From Candidatus Gastranaerophilales bacterium (lineage in GTDB: Bacteria; Cyanobacteriota; Vampirovibrionia; Gastranaerophilales; Gastranaerophilaceae), in NCBI GenBank assembly GCA_944323495.1, contig CALUSZ010000168.1, forward strand, positions 1 through 6,740: a stretch of 6,740 bases of DNA. The letters run 5' to 3'. This document shows positions 1 to 6,740 of the stretch, piece after piece; positions within the stretch are counted from its first letter, which is position 1; each line of letters begins with the position of its first letter. The position numbers and the translations under genes were made by a program. The notes under the pieces were generated by a model, which did no database searches, was not told the DNA's origin, and saw only the letters and a program-made list of their open reading frames with translations.

Positions 1-50
1 GAAATAACCGCTATCGCAAGTACCGATACAATCATTAACGCTTTTTTCAT
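1..50 (-). CDS. N-terminus of an exported protein, partial (runs off the left edge)
   Basis: Sixteen full codons are visible on the minus strand from an ATG at 50-48, reading MKKALMIVSVLAIAVI. Two lysines followed by an unbroken hydrophobic run is the pattern of a Sec signal peptide or a membrane anchor; the cleavage region lies outside the window, so a lipoprotein cannot be excluded. The start is supported by a purine-rich GAGGGA Shine-Dalgarno (complement of 61-66) ten bases upstream and by a well-placed promoter further up (84-112). The gene is divergent from prfA and shares its 122-nt control region. The function of the mature protein cannot be told from this fragment. Confidence 0.75.
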   Translation of the reverse strand, partial: MKKALMIVSVLAIAVI

Positions 51-83
51 ATCAACTAATTCCCTCAACTCTATTATTCTGGT

Positions 84-112
84 ATTCTAATACACATTGT
101 CCAAATAATCAA
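84..112 (-). promoter_or_regulatory. Sigma70-type promoter of the exported-protein gene
   Basis: On the minus strand a -35 box TTGATT (112-107) and a -10 box TAGAAT (89-84) are separated by exactly 17 bases. Each differs little from TTGACA/TATAAT. Transcription would start near 77, leaving a leader of about 27 nt that contains the GAGGGA ribosome-binding site. Confidence 0.6.
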
Positions 113-115
113 GTT

Positions 116-123
116 TGTTAACA
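116..123. repeat. 8-bp palindrome TGTTAACA between two divergent promoters
   Basis: The perfect palindrome TGTTAACA sits between the two divergent -35 boxes, 3 bases from one and 4 bases from the other. Its position would let one bound protein affect both promoters. In AT-rich DNA an 8-bp palindrome can arise by chance, and I recognise no regulator for it. Confidence 0.25.
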
Positions 124-127
124 TAAA

Positions 128-155
128 TTGTTTTTACGACTGTTTTTGTTATACT
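128..155 (+). promoter_or_regulatory. Sigma70-type promoter of the prfA operon, with extended -10
   Basis: The -35 box TTGTTT (128-133) is followed after 16 bases by TATACT (150-155). A TG at 147-148, one base before the -10 box, makes an extended -10 element, which can compensate for the imperfect -35. The start site would fall around 161-163, only a few bases before the ribosome-binding site, so the leader is very short and leaves no room for a riboswitch or attenuator. Confidence 0.7.
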
Positions 156-163
156 TTTTTTAT

Positions 164-169
164 AAGAGG
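164..169 (+). promoter_or_regulatory. Shine-Dalgarno that decides the prfA start
   Basis: AAGAGG at 164-169 is complementary to the 16S rRNA 3' end. It lies 3 bases from the ATG at 173 but 9 bases from the ATG at 179, which favours the second one. The next in-frame ATG at 188 is 18 bases away, too far. Confidence 0.7.
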
Positions 170-178
170 TAAATGTTT

Positions 179-1261
179 ATGAAAGATATGTTGGATAAAA
201 TAATTCAGATAGAAAAGAAATACAACGAATTAGGTGAAATTCTGTCTGATCCGAATGTAATAGCAGATTATAATAAATTCCGTGATTTATCAAAGCAGAG
301 AAAGTCAATGGAAGAAACCGTTGAACTTTATTATGCCTGGAAAAAAGCTGTAGATGCGATAGAAGACGCTAAACAAATGATTCATGAAGAAAAAGATGAA
401 GAAATGCGTCAATTTCTAAAATCTGATATGGAAGAAAACGAAAAGAAGATTGCCGAGTATGAAGAAAAGATGAAAATCCTTCTTCTTCCACGTGACCCGA
501 TGGACGATAAAGACATTATGCTTGAAATCAGAGGCGGTGCCGGCGGAGACGAGGCGAACATTTTTGCGGGCGATTTGATGAGAATGTATATGCGCTATGC
601 GGATAAAAAAGGCTGGCAGACACAAATCTTAAGTAAAACCGACTGCGAGGCAGGAGGAGTCAGCGAAGTTATTATTTCTATGAAAGGCGATAGCATTTAT
701 TCACGCCTTAAATACGAATCAGGAGTCCACAGGGTTCAAAGAGTTCCTGCAACAGAATCCCAAGGCAGAGTACACACCTCAACCGCAACAGTTGCCGTTA
801 TGCCTGAAGTTGATGATGTTGAGGTCGAACTTAATATGAATGATGTTGAAATCTCAACAGCACGTTCAGGCGGAGCCGGCGGACAAAACGTTAACAAGGT
901 AGAAACAGCAGCCAGAGTGTTCCACAAACCTACAGGAATCATGATTTTCTGTACAGAAGAGCGTTCGCAATTACAAAACAAAGAACGCGCCCTTCAAATC
1001 TTAAAAGCAAAATTGTATGATATGGAAGTACAAAAGCAGATGAAAGAGATTACCGACTTAAGACGTTCTCAAGTCGGAACAGGCGACAGAAGCGAACGCA
1101 TAAGAACATACAACTTCCCTCAGGGAAGGTTGACTGACCACAGAATCGGGCAAAACCTTAACGTGTGGACAGTAATTGACGGGGATTTGGACGAACTCAT
1201 TGATTTACTTACAGAGTACGACCAAAAACTCAAGCTCGAAAAATTAGCGGAGATTAATTAA
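179..1261 (+). CDS. prfA: Peptide chain release factor 1 (RF1)
   Basis: RF1 recognises UAA and UAG in the ribosomal A site and triggers hydrolysis of the finished peptide from its tRNA. Numbering from the ATG at 179 (360 aa, typical RF1 length), the helical N-terminal domain covers roughly residues 1-105. GGAGGDEA follows near 119, the stop-codon-reading tripeptide PAT is at 190-192 (this separates RF1 from RF2, which has SPF), and the catalytic GGQ is at 234-236 inside [15 protein letters not shown]. The Gln is the known target of the methyltransferase PrmC, whose gene often neighbours prfA but is not seen here. An ATG two codons upstream (173) is in frame but too close to the Shine-Dalgarno. 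The gene is first in the prfA-ylxR-infB-comEC run, and its TAA is 6 nt before ylxR. Several blocks look cyanobacterial. No anomaly was seen. Confidence 0.97.
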   Translation: MKDMLDKIIQIEKKYNELGEILSDPNVIADYNKFRDLSKQRKSMEETVELYYAWKKAVDAIEDAKQMIHEEKDEEMRQFLKSDMEENEKKIAEYEEKMKILLLPRDPMDDKDIMLEIRGGAGGDEANIFAGDLMRMYMRYADKKGWQTQILSKTDCEAGGVSEVIISMKGDSIYSRLKYESGVHRVQRVPATESQGRVHTSTATVAVMPEVDDVEVELNMNDVEISTARSGGAGGQNVNKVETAARVFHKPTGIMIFCTEERSQLQNKERALQILKAKLYDMEVQKQMKEITDLRRSQVGTGDRSERIRTYNFPQGRLTDHRIGQNLNVWTVIDGDLDELIDLLTEYDQKLKLEKLAEIN

Positions 1262-1267
1262 AAATAA

Positions 1268-1504
1268 ATGTTAAGAAAATGTATCGGGTGCGGGGAACTT
1301 AAACCGCGTGAAAATATGATTAAACTTACAAAAAATCATAAGGACGGAAAAGTAGTCCTAAACCCGGATTCAAACACATTTGGCAGATCAGCATATCTTT
1401 GTTATAATCGAAGTTGTGTAGAAGCAGCATTAAAAAAATCAAAATTAAACAGAGTATTAAAAACCTCTGAGGACTTGAAAGGAATATTAGATGGACAGTA
1501 TTAG
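1268..1504 (+). CDS. ylxR: YlxR/DUF448 family small RNA-binding protein (RnpM-like)
   Basis: This 78-aa basic protein shows the family signature: RKCIGCGE at 3-10, KPRENMI near 12, GRSAYLC at 39-45 (usually GRGAY), and a basic C-terminal helix with KKSKLNRVL. Cysteines 5, 8, 45 and 50 form two pairs that could bind a metal, which is an inference. Family members bind RNA and act as nucleoid- or RNA-associated regulators; in Bacillus the protein has been linked to RNase P. The gene commonly lies between nusA and infB; here prfA replaces nusA. There is no good Shine-Dalgarno: GGAG in the end of prfA (1249-1252) is 15 nt away, so translation may depend on coupling to prfA. Its last 14 bases overlap the start of infB, and a strong-looking promoter for the downstream genes lies inside it. 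Confidence 0.93.
   Translation: MLRKCIGCGELKPRENMIKLTKNHKDGKVVLNPDSNTFGRSAYLCYNRSCVEAALKKSKLNRVLKTSEDLKGILDGQY
1380..1408 (+). promoter_or_regulatory. Near-consensus promoter inside ylxR, probably for infB-comEC
   Basis: TTGGCA (1380-1385, one mismatch to TTGACA) and a perfect TATAAT (1403-1408) are separated by exactly 17 bases, and TG at 1400-1401 adds an extended -10. Transcription would begin near 1415, giving infB a leader of about 75 nt. This is the best match to a sigma70 promoter that I found in the window. It overlaps codons for the conserved FGRSAYLCYN segment of YlxR, so coding constraint may explain part of the match. Confidence 0.6.
1478..1483 (+). promoter_or_regulatory. Shine-Dalgarno of infB, located inside ylxR
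   Basis: AAAGGA at 1478-1483 stands 7 bases before the infB ATG at 1491 and fixes that start, even though it places the first codons of infB inside the end of ylxR. Confidence 0.75.
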
Positions 1505-3956
1505 AGTTAGTGAATTAGCACGTGAGCTGGGAATGACCAGCAAAGAGGTTATAGAAAAGTTTGGCGAAATTGATATTATTGTAAAATCGCACTCTAATAC
1601 TGTAACTCCGACTCAGATTAGAAAACTAAAAGAGCACTTAGGTCTTTCTGCTAAAAAGTCTTCCGCGAAACCGAAGGCTTTTGTTGTTAAAAAAGCAAAA
1701 CCGGCAGCTGAAGAGGCTCCTAAAGAAGAAGTGAAGCCAAAGAAAGTTGAAAAAGAGGAGACGCCTAAAGAAGAAAAGAAACCAGAAAAAGGTGTTGTAA
1801 GAGTCGAGAGAACAAAAATCGAATATCCTAAAAACCAATCAAGAATTGAGATTGTAAGAAAAGCTCCTCCAAAACCTGCTAAGGCTCCGGTAGATGCAAA
1901 AACACCAAAAGAAGACAAAGAAAAGGGAGAGAAAAAATCTTTTAATAAACCGGCGCAGGAGAAGAAGCTTGTAGAAAGAAGAATTATCCCGCAAGAGATT
2001 TATGAAGGAAAAGGCGGACCTTCTTCTAAAAGAAAAAATGATTCTAAAAAGAAAGATAAGGATTATAATTCCAAAAAAGAAGATCAGGAGATGATTTCTC
2101 TTGAAAAAGCAGCTGCACAAAAACATAAGAAAAAATCGCATAAGGAAGAGGCTCAGGAAGAAGTTAAGCAGATTGTTGTAAATTCTGCAATGACAATAAG
2201 TGAATTAGCTGATAAGATTCATAAAACTCCGGCTGAAATTGTTAAATTTTTGATGTTTCAGGGGATAATGGCAACCGTTAACCAGCTTATTGACGTTGAA
2301 ACAATCAAGAAAGTTTGCGCTGAATACAATTTAGAAGTTCTTGAAGAGGATATTGACGCTTATATTGAAGAAGAACTTGAAAAAGAACAGAAACAAAAAG
2401 CTTTAACTGAAGTAGATAAGAAGCTTTTGAAAAAACGCGCTCCGGTTGTAAGTATTATGGGGCACGTTGACCATGGTAAAACAACGCTTTTGGATAGCAT
2501 AAGAGCTTCTAAACATAAAATTGTTGCAACTGAGGTTGGCGGTATTACACAGTCAATAGGTGCATATACAGTTTATTTGGATAACAAACAAGAAAAGAAA
2601 ATTGTGTTTGTAGACACACCCGGCCACGAAGCTTTTACAGAAATGCGTGCCCGCGGTGCTAAAGCTACCGATATTGCAATCCTTGTTGTTGCTGCAGATG
2701 ACGATATTATGCCTCAGACAATTGAAGCTATAAACCATGCAAAGGCTGCGGAAGTTCCTATTATTGTAGCTGTTAACAAGATTGATAAACCGGGCGCTGA
2801 TCCTGATAGAATCTTGCAGCAGCTGACCGAGCATGGGCTTGTTCCTGAAGCATGGGGCGGTGATACGATTACGGTTAAAGTATCTGCGCTTCAGGGTACA
2901 GGTATTGACGAGCTTTTAGAATATATTCTGCTTGTTGCGGAAATTCAGGATTTGAAGGCTAATCCGAAAGCAGAAGCTTCCGGTGTTGTTATTGAAGCAA
3001 ACCTTGATAAAGGAAAAGGACCTGTAGCTACGCTTCTTGTTCAAAACGGTACTTTAAGAACAGGAAACTGTATTGTTGTAGGAACAGCCTGCGGAAGAGT
3101 AAGAGCGTTGTTATCAGATTCCGGAGAAAGAATTCAGAAGGCTGAACCTTCCACTCCGGTTGAGGTCTTAGGCTTAACAGAGGTTCCTAATGCAGGTGAT
3201 TTCTTTGAGGTAGTTAAGAATGAAAAAGAAATGAAGGCAATTATTGATAAGCGTAAAGAAAAAGAACGCAATAAACGTCTGGATGCGATGCTTCCTGCTC
3301 ATATGAGACGTGAATCAGGTGATGCTGAGGGCGGTATTCCTCAATTGAATCTGATTATTAAGGCAAATACGCATGGTGCTGCTGAGGCGGTATCACAGGC
3401 TATTGCACAGCTTGAATCAAAAGAAATTGCTACAAAGATTATCCACGTCGGAGTTGGTGATATTTCAGAGGCTGATGTTATGCTGGCTTCTGCTTCCGGA
3501 GCAATTATCTTAGGTTTTACCGTAAAAGAAGATGCAAACGCTCTTGCGGCTGCTGAAAAAGAAGGAGTTACTATCAAGAAGTATGATATTATTTATCAAA
3601 TTCTTGAAGATATCGAAAAAACAATGATTTCGCTTCTTTCACCGGAAGTTAAGGAAGTAGTAACCGGTCAGGTTGAAATCAGACAGATATTTACAATCGG
3701 AAAAATTCAGAAGATTGCCGGCTGCTATGTAACAGAAGGTAAGATTAACAGAAACGATACTGCGACAATATTTAGAGGCGGAAAGGAAATCTTCAAAGGC
3801 GCTGTAGACCAATTAAAACGCTTTAAAGATGATGTAAAAGAAGTTGCTCAAGGTTTTGAATGCGGTATTTCGTTTGTTAAATTTAATGATATAGAAGTTG
3901 GTGATATTGTTAAATTTACAACTAAGCAGGAAATCGAGCGTTCTGAATTGGAATAA
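1491..3956 (+). CDS. infB: Translation initiation factor IF-2
   Basis: IF2 is a GTPase that places initiator fMet-tRNA on the 30S subunit and promotes 50S joining. The 821-aa protein has an IF2_N domain at about 2-50 ([20 protein letters not shown]), then a long, charged, probably disordered Lys/Glu/Pro-rich linker (about 53-225). A second IF2_N domain follows at about 233-283 ([20 protein letters not shown]). The G domain has all five motifs: G1 GHVDHGKT 324-331, G2 GGITQSIG 350-357, G3 DTPGH 375-379, G4 NKID 429-432 and G5 SAL 465-467. Domain II, the linker helix near 575-600 and the C-terminal fMet-tRNA-binding domain end at 821, a normal length. The Shine-Dalgarno at 1478-1483 and the 14-nt overlap with ylxR suggest translational coupling, and the promoter at 1380-1408 may feed it separately. 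The usual downstream rbfA is replaced by comEC. Confidence 0.98.
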   Translation: MDSIRVSELARELGMTSKEVIEKFGEIDIIVKSHSNTVTPTQIRKLKEHLGLSAKKSSAKPKAFVVKKAKPAAEEAPKEEVKPKKVEKEETPKEEKKPEKGVVRVERTKIEYPKNQSRIEIVRKAPPKPAKAPVDAKTPKEDKEKGEKKSFNKPAQEKKLVERRIIPQEIYEGKGGPSSKRKNDSKKKDKDYNSKKEDQEMISLEKAAAQKHKKKSHKEEAQEEVKQIVVNSAMTISELADKIHKTPAEIVKFLMFQGIMATVNQLIDVETIKKVCAEYNLEVLEEDIDAYIEEELEKEQKQKALTEVDKKLLKKRAPVVSIMGHVDHGKTTLLDSIRASKHKIVATEVGGITQSIGAYTVYLDNKQEKKIVFVDTPGHEAFTEMRARGAKATDIAILVVAADDDIMPQTIEAINHAKAAEVPIIVAVNKIDKPGADPDRILQQLTEHGLVPEAWGGDTITVKVSALQGTGIDELLEYILLVAEIQDLKANPKAEASGVVIEANLDKGKGPVATLLVQNGTLRTGNCIVVGTACGRVRALLSDSGERIQKAEPSTPVEVLGLTEVPNAGDFFEVVKNEKEMKAIIDKRKEKERNKRLDAMLPAHMRRESGDAEGGIPQLNLIIKANTHGAAEAVSQAIAQLESKEIATKIIHVGVGDISEADVMLASASGAIILGFTVKEDANALAAAEKEGVTIKKYDIIYQILEDIEKTMISLLSPEVKEVVTGQVEIRQIFTIGKIQKIAGCYVTEGKINRNDTATIFRGGKEIFKGAVDQLKRFKDDVKEVAQGFECGISFVKFNDIEVGDIVKFTTKQEIERSELE

Positions 3957-3967
3957 TATGATTTCGT

Positions 3968-6343
3968 ATGATAAGAGAGCTGTGTAAGAATATCTGCTTG
4001 AATAAAAATCTTTTGATGCTTTCAACTGTCGGGATTTATATTTTAGCGCTGTTTTCTACGCTTGCCGGCTTTGGGGTGTGGTTTGCACTATCTCTGACAT
4101 TATTGTTTGTCTTTGCGCTTGTTAAAGAGCTGGTACCTCCAAAGTATATTCTTGTGTGGATTTTTATTTTTTACTTTGGAGTTATTAATACCTCTTTTAG
4201 GCTAAAAGTTACCGATGATTTGTTAAGTCTTGCACCGGTAAATGCTGATATATGCGGCAAGATTGTTTCAATTCCGCAGGCTAAGGGAGAGGATAAGGTT
4301 AGGTTCTTCTTTCGGGTTAATAAAATTGAATATGACGGAATGATTAAAGATATTTATGATGAAAAGACTTTTGTTACCATAAATACAGATGAGAAACTTA
4401 AGATATATGATTCATACAAAATAAAAGGAAGGCTCGGTGTTCCTTTTAAAGCCGGAAATCCTTCACAGTTTGATTACGGTAATTATTTAAGAAATTTTAA
4501 TACATATTCGGTATTTTACGGTAAGGAGTTAGAAAAGATTGATGGAAAATCCGGAGGGGTCGAAAAATTTTTACAGGGTGTAAATGATTATAGAGAAAGA
4601 ATTATATCGATTCATGCTAAGAATTTAAATTCTCCTAATCTGGAAATTTTAGGCGGTATTGTATTTGGTGATGATGCAGTTTCACCTCCGGATAATATTA
4701 AACAGTCATTTGTTAATTCAGGTTTGCTTCATATACTTGCGGCTTCAGGTATGAACGTTGCTTTTATATTTTCGTTCTTCTTTTATTTTCTTTCAATGTT
4801 TAGAGTAAATTATAGGGTCAATATATCATTATGTATTGTTATGGTAATGATATACTCGCTTATGACAGGTTTGGGACCTTCTGTTATAAGAGCAGCATTT
4901 ATGCTGATATTTGTTCTTATTGGAAAACTTATTGACAGAGATGCTCATAGTATTGCGCTTCTGGCCTTTGTAGCATTTCTTATGCTTCTTTATAATCCTC
5001 TTTATATAAATGATGTCGGATTTCAGCTTTCTTTTATTGTAACATTTGGACTTCTTTTGATGACCCCTTATCTTATAAAAAGTAAATCCCGTATTCTTAA
5101 CTGGATTATAGGTACGGTAAGTATTCCTGTGATTGCACAGTTATGGGTTATTCCAATACAGATTTTTTATTTTAACAATATAAGTATTTATTCTGTTTTT
5201 GCAAATATCATGAGTGTTCCAATTCTTTCTGTGATAAGTTTTGGCGGTTTTATAAGTTCGCTTATTGCACCTTTGACACCGGATTTTGTATGCAAGGGAT
5301 TTGATTTTATTTTGAATCCGCTTATAACATTGCTTGTGAATATTTCGGATTTCTGGGGAAATCTTCCGAGAGCCTCGTTTCAGACAACACATCCAAATAT
5401 ATTCCAGATTATTCTGTATTATTTAATCTTGCTGAATATAACAGCTTTTTGGGCCCAGGCTAAAGAAAAGGTGAGTAAGTTTTTCTATATAGCGCTTCCT
5501 TGTTTAGTGATAGTCTTATTTCTGACAATGATTCCTGTAAGAAATCATAATCTTGAGATTATGGCTTTTGATGTCGGAAATGCTGACGCGTTTCTGATAA
5601 AAACTCCTGATAACAAATATATGATGATAGATACAGCAAAGAGCGGATACAACGGCGGAAAATCGCAGGCAGAGTTTCTTATTCTTAAATATATGCTTGA
5701 TAGAGGTATAAAGAATATTGATACAATTATCGTAACCCATTTTGATAATGATCACTGCGGAGGGGCAGTTGATTTGATGAATGGGGTAAAAGTAGATAAG
5801 TTGTATGTGAATTCTCTAGAGCATGATTCGATTTCCGCAAAATCAATTTATGAAACAGCCAAAAACTTGGGCGTAAAACTTATTCTTGCTCAAAATAATC
5901 AGTCAGTTGAGGATAGAGATGGATTAAAGATTACTAATTTTATATCTTCAGAATCTCCGGAAGCCGGTGATAATGAAACGTCTATTCTTACGATGCTTGA
6001 GTACAAAGGGTTTAAAATGTTGTTTACAGGAGATTCAGGAATTAATGCATTTAATAAGCTAAAGGCTTTGCTTCCCGGAAATATAACTGTACTAAAAGTC
6101 GGCCACCATGGTGCTTTAGGGGTTGTTAATCAAGAGATGGTTGATTATTTGAAGCCTGAGTATTCTCTGATTTCTGTCGGAGAAAATAAATTTGGACATC
6201 CTGCCCGTTATACGTTAGAAATTCTTAAAAGTACAAAGATTTTGAGAACGGATATTAATAATTCGGTAAAATTTGTTGTTAATGAAAAAGGGTATAAGGC
6301 TTATACATTTAATATTAAAAAGAAAAAGTTTTGTAATATTTGA
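3968..6343 (+). CDS. comEC: ComEC/Rec2 family DNA-uptake channel with C-terminal metallo-beta-lactamase domain
   Basis: ComEC forms the inner-membrane channel that carries single-stranded DNA into the cell during natural transformation. The 791-aa protein is full length. It has N-terminal membrane segments (about 15-50 and 58-74), an OB-fold/DUF4131 region (about 78-195) and the multi-helix Competence domain (about 213-500) with HILAASGMNV (255-264), GPSVIRAAFM (303-312) and GFQLSF (351-356). After a last membrane segment (about 505-523) comes a metallo-beta-lactamase domain (about 528-780) with HFDNDHCGG (591-599), TGDSG (687-691), KVGHHG (710-715) and GHP (743-745), the expected metal-binding motifs of a nuclease that could degrade the non-transferred strand. 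The family's usual Ser after HHG is Ala716. The gene starts 11 nt after infB with no Shine-Dalgarno; Met17 is an alternative start. No comEA or comF is in the window. Confidence 0.95.
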   Translation: MIRELCKNICLNKNLLMLSTVGIYILALFSTLAGFGVWFALSLTLLFVFALVKELVPPKYILVWIFIFYFGVINTSFRLKVTDDLLSLAPVNADICGKIVSIPQAKGEDKVRFFFRVNKIEYDGMIKDIYDEKTFVTINTDEKLKIYDSYKIKGRLGVPFKAGNPSQFDYGNYLRNFNTYSVFYGKELEKIDGKSGGVEKFLQGVNDYRERIISIHAKNLNSPNLEILGGIVFGDDAVSPPDNIKQSFVNSGLLHILAASGMNVAFIFSFFFYFLSMFRVNYRVNISLCIVMVMIYSLMTGLGPSVIRAAFMLIFVLIGKLIDRDAHSIALLAFVAFLMLLYNPLYINDVGFQLSFIVTFGLLLMTPYLIKSKSRILNWIIGTVSIPVIAQLWVIPIQIFYFNNISIYSVFANIMSVPILSVISFGGFISSLIAPLTPDFVCKGFDFILNPLITLLVNISDFWGNLPRASFQTTHPNIFQIILYYLILLNITAFWAQAKEKVSKFFYIALPCLVIVLFLTMIPVRNHNLEIMAFDVGNADAFLIKTPDNKYMMIDTAKSGYNGGKSQAEFLILKYMLDRGIKNIDTIIVTHFDNDHCGGAVDLMNGVKVDKLYVNSLEHDSISAKSIYETAKNLGVKLILAQNNQSVEDRDGLKITNFISSESPEAGDNETSILTMLEYKGFKMLFTGDSGINAFNKLKALLPGNITVLKVGHHGALGVVNQEMVDYLKPEYSLISVGENKFGHPARYTLEILKSTKILRTDINNSVKFVVNEKGYKAYTFNIKKKKFCNI

Positions 6344-6493
6344 AAAGCCTGTTGACTATATGTTTACATGCGCAGCTTTTGATCTTTACGCAAAACTCAG
6401 TAGTTATTACCATTGAGGCAGGCCCGGAGAAAACAATACCAACCTGTAGTTTAATGGAATGCCTGCCGACCAATCTCCTACGTGCGTAGCACC
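6344..6493. other. Intergenic segment with a GC-rich core; possible structured RNA, unassigned
   Basis: No convincing gene covers this stretch between comEC and the leftward terminator. The first part is AT-rich; AAAAGC (6343-6348) and GCTTTT (6375-6380) are complementary but 26 nt apart and lack a proper T-run, so they make at best a poor terminator for comEC. Positions 6411-6490 hold 41 G/C in 80 bases, against 11 in 60 for 6301-6360. This core includes a 7-bp inverted repeat (6417-6467) and the imperfect palindrome CTACGTGCGTAG (6478-6489). I recognised no tRNA, SRP RNA, tmRNA, RNase P, 6S or riboswitch signature on either strand. A small RNA or a 3' end structure is possible. Confidence 0.3.
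6417..6467. repeat. Perfect 7-bp inverted repeat GGCAGGC / GCCTGCC
   Basis: GGCAGGC at 6417-6423 is exactly complementary to GCCTGCC at 6461-6467, with 37 bases between. As RNA it would form a strong G-C stem with a large loop, in which AAC (6441-6443) and GTT (6449-6451) could form a weak inner hairpin. No T-run follows on the plus strand and none on the minus strand, so it is not an intrinsic terminator. Confidence 0.6.
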
Positions 6494-6519
6494 AAAAAAA
6501 AACTCCCGGGGATGGGAGT
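6494..6519 (-). terminator. Intrinsic (rho-independent) terminator of the right-edge gene
   Basis: Read on the minus strand, ACTCCC (6519-6514), a 6-nt loop and GGGAGT (6507-6502) form a perfect 6-bp stem followed at once by a run of T (complement of the nine A at 6494-6502). It lies 57 nt after the stop codon of the minus-strand gene at 6577. On the plus strand the hairpin is followed by AAAGCTTT rather than a T-run, so it does not work clearly for comEC. Confidence 0.9.
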
Positions 6520-6576
6520 AAAGCTTTAAAGTAAGATGTAAGATTATATAAGAGAGTGTTTATTTGGATTCTGTGA

Positions 6577-6740
6577 TTAAGCGATGAAGTTTCTTCCGAA
6601 CCTGTTAGCACCGTAGAAGAAAGATTCTTGCATAACCTGTTGAAGGCTTCTTTTTCTAACTGCTCTGTTTCTTCCAACCTGAGTGTTAGCAATGTCCTCA
6701 ACAGACTTTTGGTAGCAAGAAGTTACAAGAGAGTGAAGAT
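6577..6740 (-). CDS. C-terminus of an unrecognised, probably highly expressed protein (partial, runs off the right edge)
   Basis: The minus-strand frame read from 6738 is open for 53 codons and ends in TAA (6579-6577). The visible tail is basic in the middle (QVGRNRAVRKRS) and ends in an aromatic, Asn/Arg/Gly-rich stretch (FFYGANRFGRNFIA). I do not recognise the family. The case for a real gene is threefold: the frame is open to the window edge, its stop is 57 nt before a textbook terminator on the same strand, and its codons are strongly selected. All 4 Phe are TTC, all 4 Asn AAC, both Tyr TAC, and the single His, Asp and Cys are C-ending, whereas comEC next door mostly uses TTT and AAT. Such bias is typical of highly expressed genes. 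The gene converges on comEC. Start and promoter are outside the window. Confidence 0.75.
   Translation of the reverse strand, partial: LHSLVTSCYQKSVEDIANTQVGRNRAVRKRSLQQVMQESFFYGANRFGRNFIA

Noticed and set aside
173..178. In-frame ATG at 173 as the prfA start
   Set aside because: It is only 3 bases from the AAGAGG site, while the ATG at 179 has ideal spacing and gives the usual 360-residue RF1.
1613..2141. Long minus-strand open frames opposite the infB linker
   Set aside because: They are low-complexity Phe/Ser/Leu-rich mirrors of the Lys/Glu-rich IF2 linker, with no sign of being translated.
4933..4938. Perfect TTGACA inside comEC, and TATAAT at 4991-4996
   Set aside because: They are more than 50 bases apart, and neither has a partner box at 16-18 bases; both are explained by coding sequence.
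6352..6363. TTGACTATATG after comEC as a possible promoter on the plus strand
   Set aside because: With TTGACT as -35 no -10 box occurs 16-18 bases later, and with TATATG as -10 there is no -35 at the right distance.
6445..6494. tRNA-like stretch TGTAGTTTAATGG resembling a D-arm, with ACCA further on
   Set aside because: There is no T-arm sequence (GTTCGAATC type), no complementary acceptor ends and no anticodon arm, so the match is a chance resemblance.
6315..6701. 128-codon minus-strand open frame across the comEC 3' end, the terminator and the right-edge gene
   Set aside because: It runs through a clear intrinsic terminator and antisense to comEC, and it overlaps a better frame (6577-6738) that has strong codon bias and stops just before the terminator.

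Overview
The window is AT-rich bacterial DNA with a compact run of housekeeping genes. The RF1 protein (block [10 protein letters not shown], then the stretch around HKPTGI and [10 protein letters not shown]) resembles, from memory, cyanobacterial RF1 more than Firmicute or proteobacterial RF1. With the low GC and the absence of any photosynthesis gene, this suggests a non-photosynthetic relative of Cyanobacteria such as the gut Melainabacteria/Vampirovibrionia (Gastranaerophilales). This is an inference and was not tested by any search.

Layout: positions 1-50 hold the start of a minus-strand gene for an exported protein. Positions 51-178 are a divergent control region with two back-to-back sigma70-type promoters and a short palindrome between their -35 boxes. 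From 179 to 6343, four plus-strand genes follow with almost no gaps: prfA (RF1), ylxR, infB (IF2) and comEC (DNA-uptake channel). No terminator is visible between them, so they probably form one operon. A near-consensus extended -10 promoter inside ylxR could give infB-comEC its own transcript. Positions 6344-6576 are non-coding: a locally GC-rich stretch with a perfect 7-bp inverted repeat, which I cannot assign, and then a clear intrinsic terminator pointing leftward. That terminator serves a minus-strand gene whose last 53 codons fill 6577-6738 and which runs off the right edge; its codons are strongly C-ending, unlike the genes to its left.

How the genes work together: RF1 releases finished proteins at UAA/UAG, IF2 brings initiator tRNA and joins the ribosomal subunits, and YlxR is a small RNA-binding companion of infB in many bacteria. 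The usual nusA upstream of ylxR is absent and prfA stands in its place, so an initiation and a termination factor share a transcript here. comEC, the inner-membrane channel for natural transformation, follows infB at 11 nt with no ribosome-binding site of its own, so its expression may be tied to IF2 translation. I see no clearly new biological system. The best leads are the internal promoter, the unassigned GC-rich intergenic segment and the unrecognised, probably highly expressed gene at the right edge.
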